64,000 bases of DNA from CALMNV01 sp035688975. Lineage in GTDB: Bacteria > Actinomycetota > Actinomycetes > Actinomycetales > Dermatophilaceae. The notes beneath the pieces were generated by a model. The model was not told the DNA's origin. It did not search any database and saw only the letters and a program-made list of their open reading frames with translations. A program made the position numbers and the translations under genes. The stretch lies in assembly GCF_035688975.1 (NCBI RefSeq), contig NZ_DASSMH010000077.1, positions 14,245 to 78,244 of the forward strand, written 5' to 3'. The stretch's first letter is position 1, and every line of letters starts with the position of its first letter. Shown here piece by piece: positions 15,896 through 24,380 of this stretch.

Positions 15896-16942
15896 TCAGC
15901 CAGCGGTCGGGCTGGTGAACTTGTCGTAGAACACCTGGTCCTTGGGCACCCCCTGCCGGTCGAGCAGGTCGAGCGCGGCGTCGACCATCGGCGGCGGGCC
16001 GCACAGGTAGACCTCGCACTTGGTGATGTTGGCCTCCCGGCGCTCGACCACCTCGGTGACGTTGCCCGCGTGGGCCTCGAAGTCGTATGCCGCCGGGTCC
16101 TCCGGCAGCGACTCGGACAGGCATACGACGAACTCGAAACCGGTCAGCTTCTCGCCCAAAGCCTTGATCACGTCGACGTAGAACAGGTCCTCCGCCGTGC
16201 GGGCCCCGTAGTAGAACCGCACCGGCCGCGTGCTCTCCGTCTCGTGCAGGTGGCGAAGCAGCGAGAGGATCGGAGCCATGCCCGCCCCGCCACCGATGCA
16301 GACCACCGGCAGGACGTGGCCCTCCTTGAGGGTGAAGGAGCCATACGGGCCCGTCAGGTGCAGCTCGTCGTCGACCTGGAGGCCGTCCTCGAGCAGGGCC
16401 GAGAACCGGCCGCCCGGGTACTTCTTGATGAGGAACTCGACCTCTCCGGGCGTCGACTGGGTCGTCGCCATGGAGAACGAACGGTGTTCCGTCGTCCCGG
16501 GGATGCCGAGATCGGCATACTGCCCGGGCTTGAACTCGTAGGTCTCGGGCTCCACGGCCCGCAACCGCAGGGAGACGATGTCCCGCGTCATCGGCTCGAT
16601 GGCCGTGATCCGGGTGCGTACGTTCTGGATGGCGACGCCGCCGAGCAGCTCGTCCTCGTCGAAGTTGAGCAGCTCGATGGTGCAGTCGCTGAAGGCGTGC
16701 GCCCGGCAGAGCAGGACGTAGCCCTCGTCCACCTCGGCGTCGTTGCAGGCGAAGGTGGAGTAGCGCTCCATCTGGATGTCGCCCTCGAGCACGAAGGACT
16801 TGCAGGCTGAGCACTGGCCCTCTCGGCACCCGTGCATCAGGTGGATGCCCTGCCGGAAGGCCGCGTCGAGGATCTTCTCGTCCTCGCCGACCTCCATCTC
16901 GATGCCGACCGGCTCGAAGCTGATGCGGTGGTTATCGGCCAC
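15896..16942 (-). CDS. prmB: propane monooxygenase NADH reductase
   Basis: This 348-residue reductase has an N-terminal plant-type [2Fe-2S] domain with Cys39, Cys44, Cys47 and a fourth cysteine near residue 79 (YVLLC). An FAD domain follows with RSFSMATTQ. The C-terminal NADH domain has GGGAGMAPILSLLRHLHE and ends VFYDKFTSPTAG. It passes electrons from NADH via FAD and the iron-sulfur cluster to the diiron site of PrmA. A 13-bp hairpin separates it from prmA upstream. Confidence 0.96.
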   Translation of the reverse strand: MADNHRISFEPVGIEMEVGEDEKILDAAFRQGIHLMHGCREGQCSACKSFVLEGDIQMERYSTFACNDAEVDEGYVLLCRAHAFSDCTIELLNFDEDELLGGVAIQNVRTRITAIEPMTRDIVSLRLRAVEPETYEFKPGQYADLGIPGTTEHRSFSMATTQSTPGEVEFLIKKYPGGRFSALLEDGLQVDDELHLTGPYGSFTLKEGHVLPVVCIGGGAGMAPILSLLRHLHETESTRPVRFYYGARTAEDLFYVDVIKALGEKLTGFEFVVCLSESLPEDPAAYDFEAHAGNVTEVVERREANITKCEVYLCGPPPMVDAALDLLDRQGVPKDQVFYDKFTSPTAG

Positions 16943-16977
16943 GGTGGGCCCTCCTCATGCTCACGGTGTCGTTCCTG

Positions 16978-17017
16978 GGACTGGTGGCGCCGCTCATCCC
17001 GGCAGCGCCACCAGTCC
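16978..17017. other. 13-bp hairpin between prmA and prmB
   Basis: A perfect 13-bp inverted repeat (GGACTGGTGGCGC / GCGCCACCAGTCC) with a 14-nt loop occupies the 115-base spacer after prmA. It has no T-tract. It could protect the prmA 3' end and raise hydroxylase over reductase levels, which would suit the enzyme stoichiometry. Confidence 0.5.
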
Positions 17018-17057
17018 GTTCGGGAGGTGGTTCCGTCGACGACGGACCACCGACGGG

Positions 17058-18695
17058 TCAGGCGACGGCCTTGGTCCCGTTGGCGCGGTACGCCGCGACG
17101 TGGGCCTCGCGCTCGGCGTCCGACATCTGGTTCAGCAGCACGTTGGGGCTCATGAAGGTGTTGCCCCGGACGTCGTCGAGGGTCCACATCTTCTTGGGGT
17201 CGTCGAGCTGCAGGTGGGGCTGGCCGATGAGCGTCTTGCCGTCGTCCCGGACATAGCCGAGGTCCTTGACGATGTCGGCCAGGTCCTTGTCGTGGTGCAG
17301 GGTCTCCCACTCGCGGAAGCCGGTGAGGCGACCCATGTTTGGAGTGGGCCGGCCGTCGTACTCCGGCCGGAAGGCGACCGCGTCGGTCCAGTGGCAGGTC
17401 TCCGAGCAGTACGTGCGCCACTGGTCGTCCACCTTCTCGACGACCATGTCCTCACGGATGAGGCACGGCACCATGCACGTCCAGCAGCGGTGGGGGTACT
17501 GGTAGCCCACCTCCTCGAAGGCGATCGGCTTGTTCTTGCCGGGGTACGCCAGGCGGTTGTAGTTCTCCCACCACTTGCCGTACTTCGAGTACCAGCCGGG
17601 GTACTTCTCCTCGAACCACTCGAAGTCCTTGTCGGTCATGGCGTCGATGCGCCAATAGTTGACCGGCCACCCGGTGGCGAAGAAGCGGGCCACCTCGTGC
17701 ACGTAGCCCTTGTTGACGATCCGGTTCCACGACTCCTCGACGAGGTCGTGCGGGATGGTCAGCCCGTACTTCTCGAGAGGCAGCAGGTAGCTGCGGTAGT
17801 AGTCGTCGTAGATCCACCGACGCCACATCTCCGCGTAGCTCTCCCGGTCCTTGCGCCGGTCCTTCGTGCCGTACTCGATGAAGGTGCCGATGGCGGCGTC
17901 GACGACGCAGTGGTTGTTCCACCAGGCGTAGCGCAGGTCGCGCTCGAGGAGCGGGCGGTTGCGCTCGTCCGCGAGCGCCATGAGCAGGATCGAGTAGCCG
18001 TTGGAGATGTGCCGCGACTCGTCGGACTGCACGGAGTGGAAGACGGTCGGCAGCAGGTAGTCGCCGTTGGCGGCCGCCTCGTCGGGCATGGCCACGAAGA
18101 GGGTGTTGGTGAAGGCGGTCTCTGCCACCACGGTGAGGTAGACGTTGGCCGCCGTGATGGCGTCACCGGTGATGAAGCCCTCGCCGAACTGCCGGCCGAT
18201 GGTGCCCGCGTAGTTGTTGGCGAACCCCTTCTCCGTGATGTCGAAACCTGCGGGGTCGATGTAGTGGTTCATGTAGAGCTTCTTGAGGTTCATCTGGATC
18301 GTCGAGTGGCGCACCTCGTCGATCATCTGGACCGCCAGGCCGTTGTGGATCTCCGGGTTGGGCACGGCGTCGATGGCCATGGGCATGGCCCGGGCGGCCG
18401 AGATCTCCGGGAACGGGATGATCGACAGGAACAGCTTCTGCCACTCGAGCCAGCGCTGCTGGACCTGGCGGAACATGTTGCCGCGGATGGCGCCGTCCAT
18501 CGCCCCGTAGACGCGGTTGTCCTTCTCCTCCTCCATGGGGAAGTAGGACCGCATGATCTGCTTGAGCGGGTCCTTCTTCGGGGCCTTCTCGAACGTGTAG
18601 TCCGTGCCGAAGCGGGTTGCCGGCGTCGCGAAGGTGGGCTCCCACGACAACTCGGTGATCTTGGCATGTGCCTTCGTCAGACTCTGTCTGCTCAA
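17058..18695 (-). CDS. prmA: propane monooxygenase hydroxylase large (alpha) subunit
   Basis: This 545-residue diiron hydroxylase contains the two ExxH motifs E127-V-R-H130 and E226-S-R-H229. Probable further ligands are E97 (PFPEIS) and E192 (VVAETAF). The C-terminal part has paired cysteines in CWTCMVPC and YCSETC. It closely resembles the propane/acetone/phenol hydroxylase MimA/PrmA of mycobacteria, Gordonia and Rhodococcus, which inserts one oxygen atom of O2 into the substrate. The start is TTG at 18695 after GAGGAGG, matching MSRQSLTKAHAKI of relatives. It is the first gene of the operon. Its base composition looks less GC-rich than flanking genes. Confidence 0.97.
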   Translation of the reverse strand: MSRQSLTKAHAKITELSWEPTFATPATRFGTDYTFEKAPKKDPLKQIMRSYFPMEEEKDNRVYGAMDGAIRGNMFRQVQQRWLEWQKLFLSIIPFPEISAARAMPMAIDAVPNPEIHNGLAVQMIDEVRHSTIQMNLKKLYMNHYIDPAGFDITEKGFANNYAGTIGRQFGEGFITGDAITAANVYLTVVAETAFTNTLFVAMPDEAAANGDYLLPTVFHSVQSDESRHISNGYSILLMALADERNRPLLERDLRYAWWNNHCVVDAAIGTFIEYGTKDRRKDRESYAEMWRRWIYDDYYRSYLLPLEKYGLTIPHDLVEESWNRIVNKGYVHEVARFFATGWPVNYWRIDAMTDKDFEWFEEKYPGWYSKYGKWWENYNRLAYPGKNKPIAFEEVGYQYPHRCWTCMVPCLIREDMVVEKVDDQWRTYCSETCHWTDAVAFRPEYDGRPTPNMGRLTGFREWETLHHDKDLADIVKDLGYVRDDGKTLIGQPHLQLDDPKKMWTLDDVRGNTFMSPNVLLNQMSDAEREAHVAAYRANGTKAVA

Positions 18696-18794
18696 TGTTG
18701 CCTCCTCGGTCTCAGGTCGGCGTCCTTGCCGGCCTGCAACGGCGAGGTCGTTCGCCGCTTGACCCGAGAATCACAAGCCGCGGCGGCCCCGGAT

Positions 18795-18808
18795 GTCTCA
18801 ATGTGAGA
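18795..18808. promoter_or_regulatory. operator-like dyad 1 upstream of prmA
   Basis: The dyad TCTCA-ATG-TGAGA lies about 100 bases upstream of the prmA start and shares its sequence with dyad 2, centred 39 bases away, and with the distal copy at 8921-8935. The position suits an upstream activator site bound by the divergent GAF/Fis regulator. Confidence 0.6.
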
Positions 18809-18833
18809 GCGGGGCGGTCCTTGCGAAGGGACC

Positions 18834-18848
18834 GTCTCATCTTGAGAC
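18834..18848. promoter_or_regulatory. operator-like dyad 2 upstream of the regulator
   Basis: The perfect dyad GTCTCA-TCT-TGAGAC lies about 140 bases upstream of prmA and 114 bases upstream of the regulator start. Together with dyad 1 it could serve both activation of prmA and autoregulation. The rest of 18696-18961 shows only the ribosome binding sites. Confidence 0.6.
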
Positions 18849-18961
18849 AGGGCCGGCGTGCGCGGGTGAGGGGACGCTTGCCACGCACCCATGCGCCCCG
18901 CACACTGAGCGTGCCAACGCAGCGCAACGAGGCACCGTGTCGGAAGGCGAGAGGAAAGAGC

Positions 18962-20773
18962 GTGTCGGAGCCCTCGTACCCACGTCAGCCCGAGGCCGCC
19001 GGCGACCGGCTGACTCAGCGCGAGGACCTCCTCGAGCTGGGGCTGCTCGAGCCGCCCGTGCGTCACCTCATCGGTGAGTCGTGGCTGCGCAGTCGGCGCG
19101 CCGGCGTCGACCCGACGGACGTGCAGGCACCCTACGCCGACGCCGACCCCACGGACCTCACCCCCCTCGTCCAGGCCGTCATGACCCGGATGAGCGCCGA
19201 GCTGTCTGGAGAACCGATCAGCATGATCTTCGCCGACGCCAGGGGCCGGGTCGTCCACCGGATGTGCGCGGACGCCTCGCTGAGCAGACGCCTCGAGCGG
19301 GTGAGCCTCGCGCCCGGCTTCACGTATGCCGAGGACACCGTGGGCACCAACGGCATCGGCACGGCCCTGCAGCTGGCCGCCCCGACACTCGTCGTCGGCG
19401 ACGAGCACTTCTCCGAACCGCTTCGGTCCTTCGCGTGCGCGGGAGCGCCGGTGCACCACCCCGTGACCGGGGTGCTCCTCGGGGTGCTCGACCTCACGTG
19501 CGAGGCGGGCGTGTCCAACTCCCTCCTGCTCACCTACGCGAGGACGCTCGCGGCGCGGATCCAGGACGAGGTGCTGACCCACAGCTCGAGCCGCGAGATG
19601 TCGCTGGTGCGCGACTACCTCGCCGCCTGCCGCCACGCCACCGTCCCGATCCTCGCCCTGAGCGACGACCTCGTGATGATGAACCGCCTGGCCCAGCAAC
19701 GGCTGGACGGGGCGGACCGGACGGCCCTCATCGCCCGCACGAGTGACGCGTTCGGCTCGCAGGAGCCGAGGACCTTCGTGGCCGACCTGCCCAGTGGCGC
19801 CTCGGCACGCTTGGACTACCGCCCGTCCCTCGTCGGCGAGGCCGTCATCGGAGGGGTGTTCAGGGTCCAGATCTCCCAGTCCTCTGCTTCCCCGGCCACG
19901 TCCAGCCGCCACCGGCCCGAGGCGGTGGCCCTTCCCGGTCTGGCCGGCAGGAGCCCGCAGTGGGTGCGCGCGGTGGGCCACCTGCGGGAGGCGCACCGGC
20001 TGGGGACCTGGACGATCGTGCAGGGTGAGCCCGGTGTGGGCAAGCACGCGCTCGTCCGGGCGGTCCACCTCGGCGCGACGCCCCGCCGCCACCTGCGCAC
20101 GCTCGACGCCGCCGTCGCGGCCGAGGACCCGGACGACTGGTACGAGCAGCTTGAGGACGAGTTCCGCCTCGACGAGGGGACGCTGGTGCTGCGTCACCTC
20201 GACCGGCTCCCCGACCTGCTCGTCGAGCCGTTGGCCACCCTCCTCGTCGAGCAGGCAGCCCGCGAGCGCTCCTCGCGGCGCTGGGTGGTGGCCACCTACG
20301 ACGTGGGGACGAGGCACGATCACACCCAGGCGTCCGTGATCCCCAGCTTCGACCGCACGATCGTCCTCGACCCGCTCCGCCACCGCCCCGAGGACGTCCG
20401 GGTGCTCATTCCCGCACTGCTGCGCGCCGTGGCACCGGCCAACCGTGACCTCGGCATCTCACCGGCCGCGCTGGGCCAGCTCGCGCGGCACCCGTGGCCC
20501 GGCAATGCCGCGCAGCTGCGTGACGTCCTGCGCCGCATCGTCGCGGTGAAGCGAAGCGGCACCATCGAGCTGGCGGACCTGCCTCCGGAATGCATGTCCG
20601 TCGGTCGGCGCAACCTCAGCCCACTCGAGGCGCTCGAGCGCGACGCGATCACGCGGGCGCTGCATGACTACCAGGGCAACAAGGCCTTGGCCGCGGAGCA
20701 CCTCGGCATGTCGCGGGCGACGATCTACCGCAAGATCCGCGGCTACAACATCATCACGTCCAACTCGGGCTGA
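18962..20773 (+). CDS. GAF/Fis-type activator of the prm operon (AcoR/MimR-like)
   Basis: This 603-residue regulator has a GAF sensor domain at about residues 40-205 (GFTYAEDTVGTNGIGTALQ), a degenerate AAA+ region and a C-terminal Fis-type helix-turn-helix (NKALAAEHLGMSRATIYRKIRGY). The Walker A site reads GEPGVGKH instead of GK[TS], Walker B lacks the Asp-Glu pair (TLVLRHLDRL), and no GAFTGA sigma-54 loop is present. It is therefore probably not a sigma-54 ATPase but an activator for ordinary RNA polymerase. The GTG at 18962 follows GAGGAAAGAG. Divergence from prmA and the intervening dyads indicate control of the operon. Confidence 0.88.
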   Translation: MSEPSYPRQPEAAGDRLTQREDLLELGLLEPPVRHLIGESWLRSRRAGVDPTDVQAPYADADPTDLTPLVQAVMTRMSAELSGEPISMIFADARGRVVHRMCADASLSRRLERVSLAPGFTYAEDTVGTNGIGTALQLAAPTLVVGDEHFSEPLRSFACAGAPVHHPVTGVLLGVLDLTCEAGVSNSLLLTYARTLAARIQDEVLTHSSSREMSLVRDYLAACRHATVPILALSDDLVMMNRLAQQRLDGADRTALIARTSDAFGSQEPRTFVADLPSGASARLDYRPSLVGEAVIGGVFRVQISQSSASPATSSRHRPEAVALPGLAGRSPQWVRAVGHLREAHRLGTWTIVQGEPGVGKHALVRAVHLGATPRRHLRTLDAAVAAEDPDDWYEQLEDEFRLDEGTLVLRHLDRLPDLLVEPLATLLVEQAARERSSRRWVVATYDVGTRHDHTQASVIPSFDRTIVLDPLRHRPEDVRVLIPALLRAVAPANRDLGISPAALGQLARHPWPGNAAQLRDVLRRIVAVKRSGTIELADLPPECMSVGRRNLSPLEALERDAITRALHDYQGNKALAAEHLGMSRATIYRKIRGYNIITSNSG

Positions 20774-20845
20774 CGACACCCGGCGGCGTCACGACGTGCC
20801 GCGCGGTGGGCGCCCGGAAGGCAGCTGGGCCCGGAAACAGCCCGG

Positions 20846-22111
20846 TCAGGACAGCAGCTGGGACACGGCGTGGATGAGCACGCCGATGAGGCCGCCGACG
20901 AGGGTGCCGTTGATCCGGATGAACTGCAGGTCGCGCCCCACCTGCAGCTCGACCCGCTCGGCGGTCTCCCGGCCGTCCCAGCGCTCGACCGTGTGGCTGA
21001 TCACCCGAGTGAGCTCCGTGCCGTAGCGCTCGACGGCATACACCGCGGCGTCGCCGATCCGGCGGTCGATCCGGCCCCGCAGCTCGTGGTCGGCGGACAG
21101 CCGCTCCGCGAGCGCGCGCACCTCGGCCACGCCTCGCGCCCGGACCGGGCCCTCCGGGTCCTCGAGGGCGGCTACGGCGACCCCCCGGAAGGAGCGCCAC
21201 AGCGACATGGCGGTCACCGCCACCTGGGGATGGGTGAGCAGCCGCTCCTTGAACCGCTCGGCCCGCTCCTGGGTCGCCGGGTCGTGCTGGAGACCGTCAG
21301 CCAGGTCGAGCAGCAGCCGGTCGAGGGCCACCCGGACGCTGTGCGCCTCGTCGCGCCGGATGTCGGCGAGCCACCGCAGCGCCTCGATGTGCACCCGCCG
21401 GGCCACGAGGTCGTTGACCGCCTGCGGGACCCAGGCAGGAGCCCGCTCGAGAATGAGCGCCTCGAAGAGGTCCTCGTTGTCGACGAGCCAGCGCCGGCCC
21501 TCGTCCAGCGCGAGGTCGACGAGCCCGACGTGCGCGCGGTCGCGCACCACCTGGTCGAGCAGGCCGCCGGCCAGCCCGCTGACCGGCTCCTGGACGAGCC
21601 GCGGCAGCACGGCCTGCTCGAGCACCGCCTGCACCTCGGCGTCGGGGATCCGGTGCAGCACGTGCACCGTCACCGCGGCCACCTCGTCGACCAGCCGTTT
21701 CGCGTGGCCGGGAGCGAGCGCCCACTCCGCCAGCCTTCGGGTCGGCTCGGCGTCGAGGACGCGGTCCCGGATGACCTCCTCGCGCAGGAAGTTCTCGCCC
21801 ACGAACTCCTCGAGGCTGCGGCCGATCATCTCCTTCTTGCGGGGGATGAGCGCGGTGTGCGGGATGGGCAGGCCGAGGGGATGCCGAAAGATGGCGGTCA
21901 CGGCGAACCAGTCGGCGCACGCCCCCACCATGGACGCCTCGGCACCGGCGTTGACGTAGCCGAGGAGCCCGCCGTCGTGGCCCCGCGTGACGACGTAGAC
22001 CAGGGCGGCGAGGAGGAGCAGACCGGTCGCGAGGGAGCGCATCCGCCGCAGGTCGGCGCGGCGCCGGGCGTCGAGGGCCGGGTCGACGACGAGGCCCAGG
22101 GGACCGCTCAC
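20846..22111 (-). CDS. DUF445 family membrane-associated protein
   Basis: This 421-residue protein has a hydrophobic N-terminal helix (LATGLLLLAALVYVVT), the DUF445 core GAEASMVGACADWFAVTAIFRHPLGLPIPHTALIP, long alpha-helical repeats and a C-terminal hydrophobic NGTLVGGLIGVLIHAVSQLL. It is probably anchored at both ends. Function of the family is not established. The GTG start at 22111 overlaps the stop of the SseB-like gene, so it ends the his-operon transcript. Confidence 0.85.
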   Translation of the reverse strand: MSGPLGLVVDPALDARRRADLRRMRSLATGLLLLAALVYVVTRGHDGGLLGYVNAGAEASMVGACADWFAVTAIFRHPLGLPIPHTALIPRKKEMIGRSLEEFVGENFLREEVIRDRVLDAEPTRRLAEWALAPGHAKRLVDEVAAVTVHVLHRIPDAEVQAVLEQAVLPRLVQEPVSGLAGGLLDQVVRDRAHVGLVDLALDEGRRWLVDNEDLFEALILERAPAWVPQAVNDLVARRVHIEALRWLADIRRDEAHSVRVALDRLLLDLADGLQHDPATQERAERFKERLLTHPQVAVTAMSLWRSFRGVAVAALEDPEGPVRARGVAEVRALAERLSADHELRGRIDRRIGDAAVYAVERYGTELTRVISHTVERWDGRETAERVELQVGRDLQFIRINGTLVGGLIGVLIHAVSQLLS

Positions 22112-22890
22112 CGGGCCGCCTCGAGCGCGAAGGTCAGCGCGTCGACCCGCGCGCGGGTCTCCCCGTCGGTCGCGAGGCGCTCGCCGATCCGGGTCGCCAC
22201 GCCGGCGACGGCGTCGCGGGGCAGGCCGGCGGTCAGCGTGAGGACGACCCGGAGCACCCCGGCGCCTGCCGGCGTGCCGGCCTCGAGCCGGTATGCCGTG
22301 ACGTCGGCCTCGTCGCGCACGGCGGCCGCGACCGCCGCGTCCACGTGCCCGTCGAGGTGGGCCGGCAGCCAGGTGCGTTCCTGCGCGAGCGCCCACACCA
22401 TGCTGGGGCGCAGCACGGTGGCCTCGGCCGAGGCGACGTCGACGAGGAGGGCCTGGCACTGCTCGGTGATGGCCGCCTGCGCGGCGGTGGCCGCCCGCAC
22501 CGGCACGGGCCTCGCCGAGGGGTCCCACTCCGCGAGGCTGTCCGTGGACGAGAACATGGGCAGGGCCCGGGAGCCGTCGGGCGCGGTGAGGGTGACGGCC
22601 GCCATGTCGCTGCGGGTGTCCACGACGGACGTGCCCGACGTGTCGGTCTCGGTGGGGATCGCGACGACGGGGACGAGCCAGCGCGCCGCGGCCACCCGCC
22701 TGAGCAGCTCCGTCTCGGACTCCGGCGTCGCCGCCGCCGCCGTCGCGCGCAGCGCCGCCGCGAGCCGCGGGTCCGCCGCGCCCGTGTCCTGGCCGAAGCC
22801 CGAGGACGGGATGCGCTTGCCGGCCCACGCCTGGCCGGCCGAGTCGGCGGGTCGGCCCGAGGCGTCGACGTGCGCGCCGGGAGGAGCCAT
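22108..22890 (-). CDS. SseB-family protein
   Basis: This 260-residue protein has the SseB N-terminal domain features: DPRLAAALRATAAA, WLVPVVAIPTE, LPMFSSTDSLAEWDP and ALLVDVASAEATVLRPSMVWALA. Its biochemical role is unknown. The ATG at 22890 overlaps the hisA stop. SseB-like genes commonly follow hisA in actinobacteria; a link to histidine synthesis has not been shown. Confidence 0.8.
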   Translation of the reverse strand: MAPPGAHVDASGRPADSAGQAWAGKRIPSSGFGQDTGAADPRLAAALRATAAAATPESETELLRRVAAARWLVPVVAIPTETDTSGTSVVDTRSDMAAVTLTAPDGSRALPMFSSTDSLAEWDPSARPVPVRAATAAQAAITEQCQALLVDVASAEATVLRPSMVWALAQERTWLPAHLDGHVDAAVAAAVRDEADVTAYRLEAGTPAGAGVLRVVLTLTAGLPRDAVAGVATRIGERLATDGETRARVDALTFALEAAR

Positions 22891-23630
22891 CAGGCGGGTC
22901 GCCCCGCCAGGTCGAGCGCCTCCGGCAGGGTGAACGCGCCCTGGTAGAGGGCCGACCCGATGATGGCGCCCTCGACGCCCGAGGGCACGAGGCCGCGCAG
23001 CACGCAGATGTCCTCCAGCGTCGAGACGCCCCCCGAGGCGACGACCGGGCGGTCCGTGCGGGAGCACACCTCGGTCAGCAGCGGCACGTTGGGCCCCTGG
23101 AGCATGCCGTCCTTGTTGACGTCGGTGACGACGTAGCGAGCGCACCCCTCGGCGTCGAGGCGCTTCAGCGTGTCCCACAGGTCCCCCCCGTCGCGGGTCC
23201 ACCCGCGCGCGGCAAGCGTGGTGCCCCGCACGTCGAGCCCGATGGCGACGCGGTCGCCGTGGTCGGCGATGACGGACGCCGTCCACTCCGGGTCCTCCAG
23301 CGCCGCCGTGCCGATGTTGACCCGTCGGCAGCCGGTCGCGAGCGCCGCGGCCAGCGACTCGGCGTCGCGGATGCCGCCGGACAGCTCCACGCGGATGTCG
23401 AGGCGTCCGACGATCGAGTCGATGAGCTCGAGGTTGCTGCCGCGCCCGAAGGCGGCGTCGAGGTCGACGAGGTGGATCCACTCCGCGCCCTGCTCCTGCC
23501 ACGTCTTCGCGGCCTCCCACGGGTCGCCGAAGCGGCCGCCGGTGCCGGCCACCCCTTGGACGAGCTGCACCGCCTGCCCGTCGGAGATGTCGACCGCTGG
23601 CAGCAGCTCGAGTCGGGGCTGTTCGGGCAT
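22890..23630 (-). CDS. hisA: PriA-type phosphoribosyl isomerase (HisA/TrpF)
   Basis: This 246-residue TIM barrel converts ProFAR to PRFAR in histidine synthesis. In actinobacteria the same enzyme usually also isomerises phosphoribosyl anthranilate for tryptophan synthesis. The catalytic aspartates lie in LLPAVDISDGQAVQ and YVVTDVNKDGML, and the phosphate sites in VELSGGIR and VVASGGVST. It follows hisH by 82 bases. The dual activity is inferred from the lineage. Confidence 0.93.
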   Translation of the reverse strand: MPEQPRLELLPAVDISDGQAVQLVQGVAGTGGRFGDPWEAAKTWQEQGAEWIHLVDLDAAFGRGSNLELIDSIVGRLDIRVELSGGIRDAESLAAALATGCRRVNIGTAALEDPEWTASVIADHGDRVAIGLDVRGTTLAARGWTRDGGDLWDTLKRLDAEGCARYVVTDVNKDGMLQGPNVPLLTEVCSRTDRPVVASGGVSTLEDICVLRGLVPSGVEGAIIGSALYQGAFTLPEALDLAGRPA

Positions 23631-23712
23631 GTCTGGTCAGTCTCCTTGCGTCAGCGGCTCGGTCGGATGCGGGGTCGGATGCGGGGGTCGGATGCGGCCG
23701 TCAGGACCGGGC

Positions 23713-24366
23713 TCAGGACAACGTGCGGACCCAGTTCTCCAGCAGGTGCAGCCCGGCGGCGCCGGACTTCTCGGGGTGGAACTGGGTGGCGCTGAGCGGC
23801 CCGTTCTCGACGGCCGCGACGAAGGGGCCGCCGTGCTCGGACCACGACACCGTCGGCGCGACGGCGGCGAACGCCCCGGTCGGGTGCAGCGTCCAGGTCT
23901 GCACGGCATACGAATGGACGAAGTAGAAGCGCTCCTGCTCCACGCCCGCGAAGAGCTTCGAGCCCTTCCCCGGCTCGACCGGAGACCAGCCCATGTGCGG
24001 CACGACCGCCGCCGGCAGCCGCTCGACGACGCCCGGCCACTCGCCGAGCCCCTCGGTGGGCGAGGCGGACGGCTCGGTCGAGCCGTCGAAGAGCACCTGC
24101 ATGCCGACGCAGACGCCGAGCACGGGGCGACCGCCGGCGATCCGGCGCTCGATGATGCGCGGCCCCTGGGCGGCCTTGAGGCCCGCGAGGCACGCGTGGA
24201 AGTTGCCGACCCCCGGCACGAAGAGCCCGTCGGCCGCGAGCGCCGCCTCCGGGTCGGCGGTGAGCGTCACCGTCGCCCCGACCCGCTCCAGCGCGCGCAC
24301 GGCCGAGCGGATGTTGCCGCTGCCGTAGTCGAAGACGACGACATCGGGGCCGACCCCGCCGCCCAT
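23713..24366 (-). CDS. hisH: imidazole glycerol phosphate synthase glutaminase subunit
   Basis: This 217-residue class I glutamine amidotransferase supplies ammonia to HisF. The nucleophile is in GVCVGMQVLFDGS, and the His-Glu pair in ATQFHPEKSG. The N-terminal strand VVVFDYGSGNIRS is typical. ATG at 24366 was chosen over longer in-frame extensions that lie within hisB. hisF is not in this window. Confidence 0.95.
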   Translation of the reverse strand: MGGGVGPDVVVFDYGSGNIRSAVRALERVGATVTLTADPEAALAADGLFVPGVGNFHACLAGLKAAQGPRIIERRIAGGRPVLGVCVGMQVLFDGSTEPSASPTEGLGEWPGVVERLPAAVVPHMGWSPVEPGKGSKLFAGVEQERFYFVHSYAVQTWTLHPTGAFAAVAPTVSWSEHGGPFVAAVENGPLSATQFHPEKSGAAGLHLLENWVRTLS

Positions 24367-24380
24367 GTCAGCGCCCCATC

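Noticed and set aside
18696..18794. Sigma-54 (-24/-12) promoter upstream of prmA
   Set aside because: No TGGCAC-N5-TTGC arrangement was found, and the regulator lacks the GAFTGA loop needed to contact sigma-54.
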